Assembly (NCBI GenBank): GCA_947304695.1
Contig: CAMZBS010000094.1
Coordinates: forward strand, 1 to 6,648
DNA from: an uncultured Prevotella sp.
GTDB taxonomy: Bacteria > Bacteroidota > Bacteroidia > Bacteroidales > Bacteroidaceae
Reading direction: 5' to 3'
Length of the DNA: 6,648 nucleotides
The notes under the pieces were generated by a model. It had not been told where the DNA came from, ran no database searches, and saw only the letters and a list, made by a program, of their open reading frames with translations. Made by a program: the position numbers and the translations under genes. This document shows positions 6,071 through 6,648 of this stretch, piece after piece (the first letter of the stretch is position 1; the number at the start of each line of letters is the position of its first letter).

Positions 6071-6648
6071 CTTCATTGCCGTCATCGACGGTTCCACCAG
6101 CAAGGCCAGCCGTCGCTATAGCCTCTTCCGTTCCAATGGCCGCTTTGCCATGCAGATTGTTGGCAAGACCATACGACGGATGCCCAAGGACATCTCCTGC
6201 CACCAGTTTTGCACAATGGCCACAAAAGCCATCGCCCGTCATTACCGCAAGTCACAACTGCCGCAGCTGGACGCTCATCCCGAAGAACGGCTCACGGCCT
6301 CCTGCATCGTCTACAGCCGTCTGAGACGGGAAATATGGATGGTGGGTGACTGCCAGTGTCTCGTAGGCGGTGAATTCTACGACAATCCAAAGCCCTACGA
6401 ACAGGAACTGGCAGAGATGCGGGCAGCCATCATCAGCAGCAGCCCCCTGCCCCACGACCATTTCCTGCACGATGACACAGCCCGTGCCGCCATCATTCCC
6501 CACATGAAGGAAACGATGCAAAACCAGAACAAGACCTACGCTGTACTCGACGGCTTTCCTGTTGCTGAGCAGCACGTCCGCATCCTCACCCTTGACTTCC
6601 AGCCATGGGAAATCGTGCTGGCCAGCGATGGCTATCCCTTCCTGTGCC
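5994..6648 (+). CDS. PP2C-like (PPM-type) phosphatase-fold protein, partial at the 3' end
   Basis: The frame stays open from the ATG at 5994 to the window edge (218 codons seen, no stop). Spaced short motifs fit a divergent PP2C fold: an acidic pair E18-D19 in KKSEDGIVV (the NED position), AVIDGS at 29-34 (D32-G33, the DG metal site), LTASCIVY at 100-107, VGDC at 117-120 (the GDS position) and LASDG at 209-213. PP2C enzymes use two metal ions bound by such aspartates to remove phosphate from Ser/Thr. The DGHGG motif is replaced by DGSTS, so activity is not certain. No signal peptide is present, so it is probably cytoplasmic. The start is uncertain: ATG 5994 is preferred because the motifs begin 18 residues later, as usual in PP2C, but an in-frame ATG at 5955 would add 13 residues. 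It overlaps the end of ygiQ by 77 nt, or 116 nt with the earlier start. Confidence 0.7.
   Translation, partial: MQIIEQSLIAKNPEKKSEDGIVVTDNFIAVIDGSTSKASRRYSLFRSNGRFAMQIVGKTIRRMPKDISCHQFCTMATKAIARHYRKSQLPQLDAHPEERLTASCIVYSRLRREIWMVGDCQCLVGGEFYDNPKPYEQELAEMRAAIISSSPLPHDHFLHDDTARAAIIPHMKETMQNQNKTYAVLDGFPVAEQHVRILTLDFQPWEIVLASDGYPFLC

Larger units (their letters stand above)
273..6648 (+). other. Predicted operon of six genes
   Basis: All six genes lie on one strand with spacings of 6, -4, 14, 12 and -77 nt. The only convincing promoter is upstream of the first gene, and no hairpin followed by a T run was seen between genes. Co-transcription of the whole set is therefore the simplest reading. Internal promoters inside coding sequence cannot be excluded by eye. 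The right end of the operon is outside the window. Confidence 0.6.

Noticed and set aside
5889..6242. 117-aa reading frame on the minus strand
   Set aside because: It runs antisense across the ygiQ end and the PP2C-like start; the + strand frame there carries clear PP2C motifs.
1..6648. CRISPR array, insertion sequence, tRNA, rRNA, toxin-antitoxin or defence cassette
   Set aside because: No spaced repeats, terminal inverted repeats, transposase, RNA gene or defence-type motifs were found on either strand.

Overview
The window looks like a piece of a Bacteroidota chromosome, order Bacteroidales, most likely a Prevotella-type gut or rumen bacterium. Four things point there. The leading promoter matches the Bacteroidetes sigma-ABfr consensus (-7 box TAATTTTG). 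No gene start has a clear Shine-Dalgarno sequence, and most are preceded by A-rich or unstructured leaders. The large secreted protein has a golvesin/Xly-like domain inserted in an amidase, an architecture known from Bacteroidales and often labelled 'xanthan lyase'. The YgiQ radical SAM protein carries the DUF3362 tail. Genus and species cannot be fixed from the sequence alone.

Layout: positions 1-297 are AT-rich, non-coding DNA with a good forward promoter (about 238-268), a weaker possible reverse promoter (71-78) that could serve a divergent gene leaving the window on the left, and some short repeats. From 298 to the right edge, all genes are on the + strand and tightly packed: an 89-aa protein of unknown function (298-567), a short PlsC-family acyltransferase (574-1134), a secreted multidomain amidase-like protein (1131-3710), a 115-aa protein of unknown function (3725-4072), a YgiQ-family radical SAM protein (4085-6070), and a PP2C-like phosphatase-fold protein that starts inside the end of ygiQ (about 5994) and is cut by the window edge. 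Gaps are 6, -4, 14, 12 and -77 nt, and no terminator-like hairpin with a T tract was seen between genes, so this reads as one operon.

How the genes fit together: the acyltransferase (membrane lipid) and the exported Zn-amidase-like protein (peptidoglycan) overlap by ATGA and make a plausible envelope pair. The radical SAM protein and the PP2C-like protein form a second overlapping pair, one a redox or modification enzyme of unknown substrate and the other a possible protein phosphatase. No mobile element, CRISPR array, tRNA, rRNA or defence cassette was seen. Most of the window is conserved-looking housekeeping content. The points that merit a second look are the split amidase, the overlap between ygiQ and the PP2C-like gene, and the uncharacterised small proteins.
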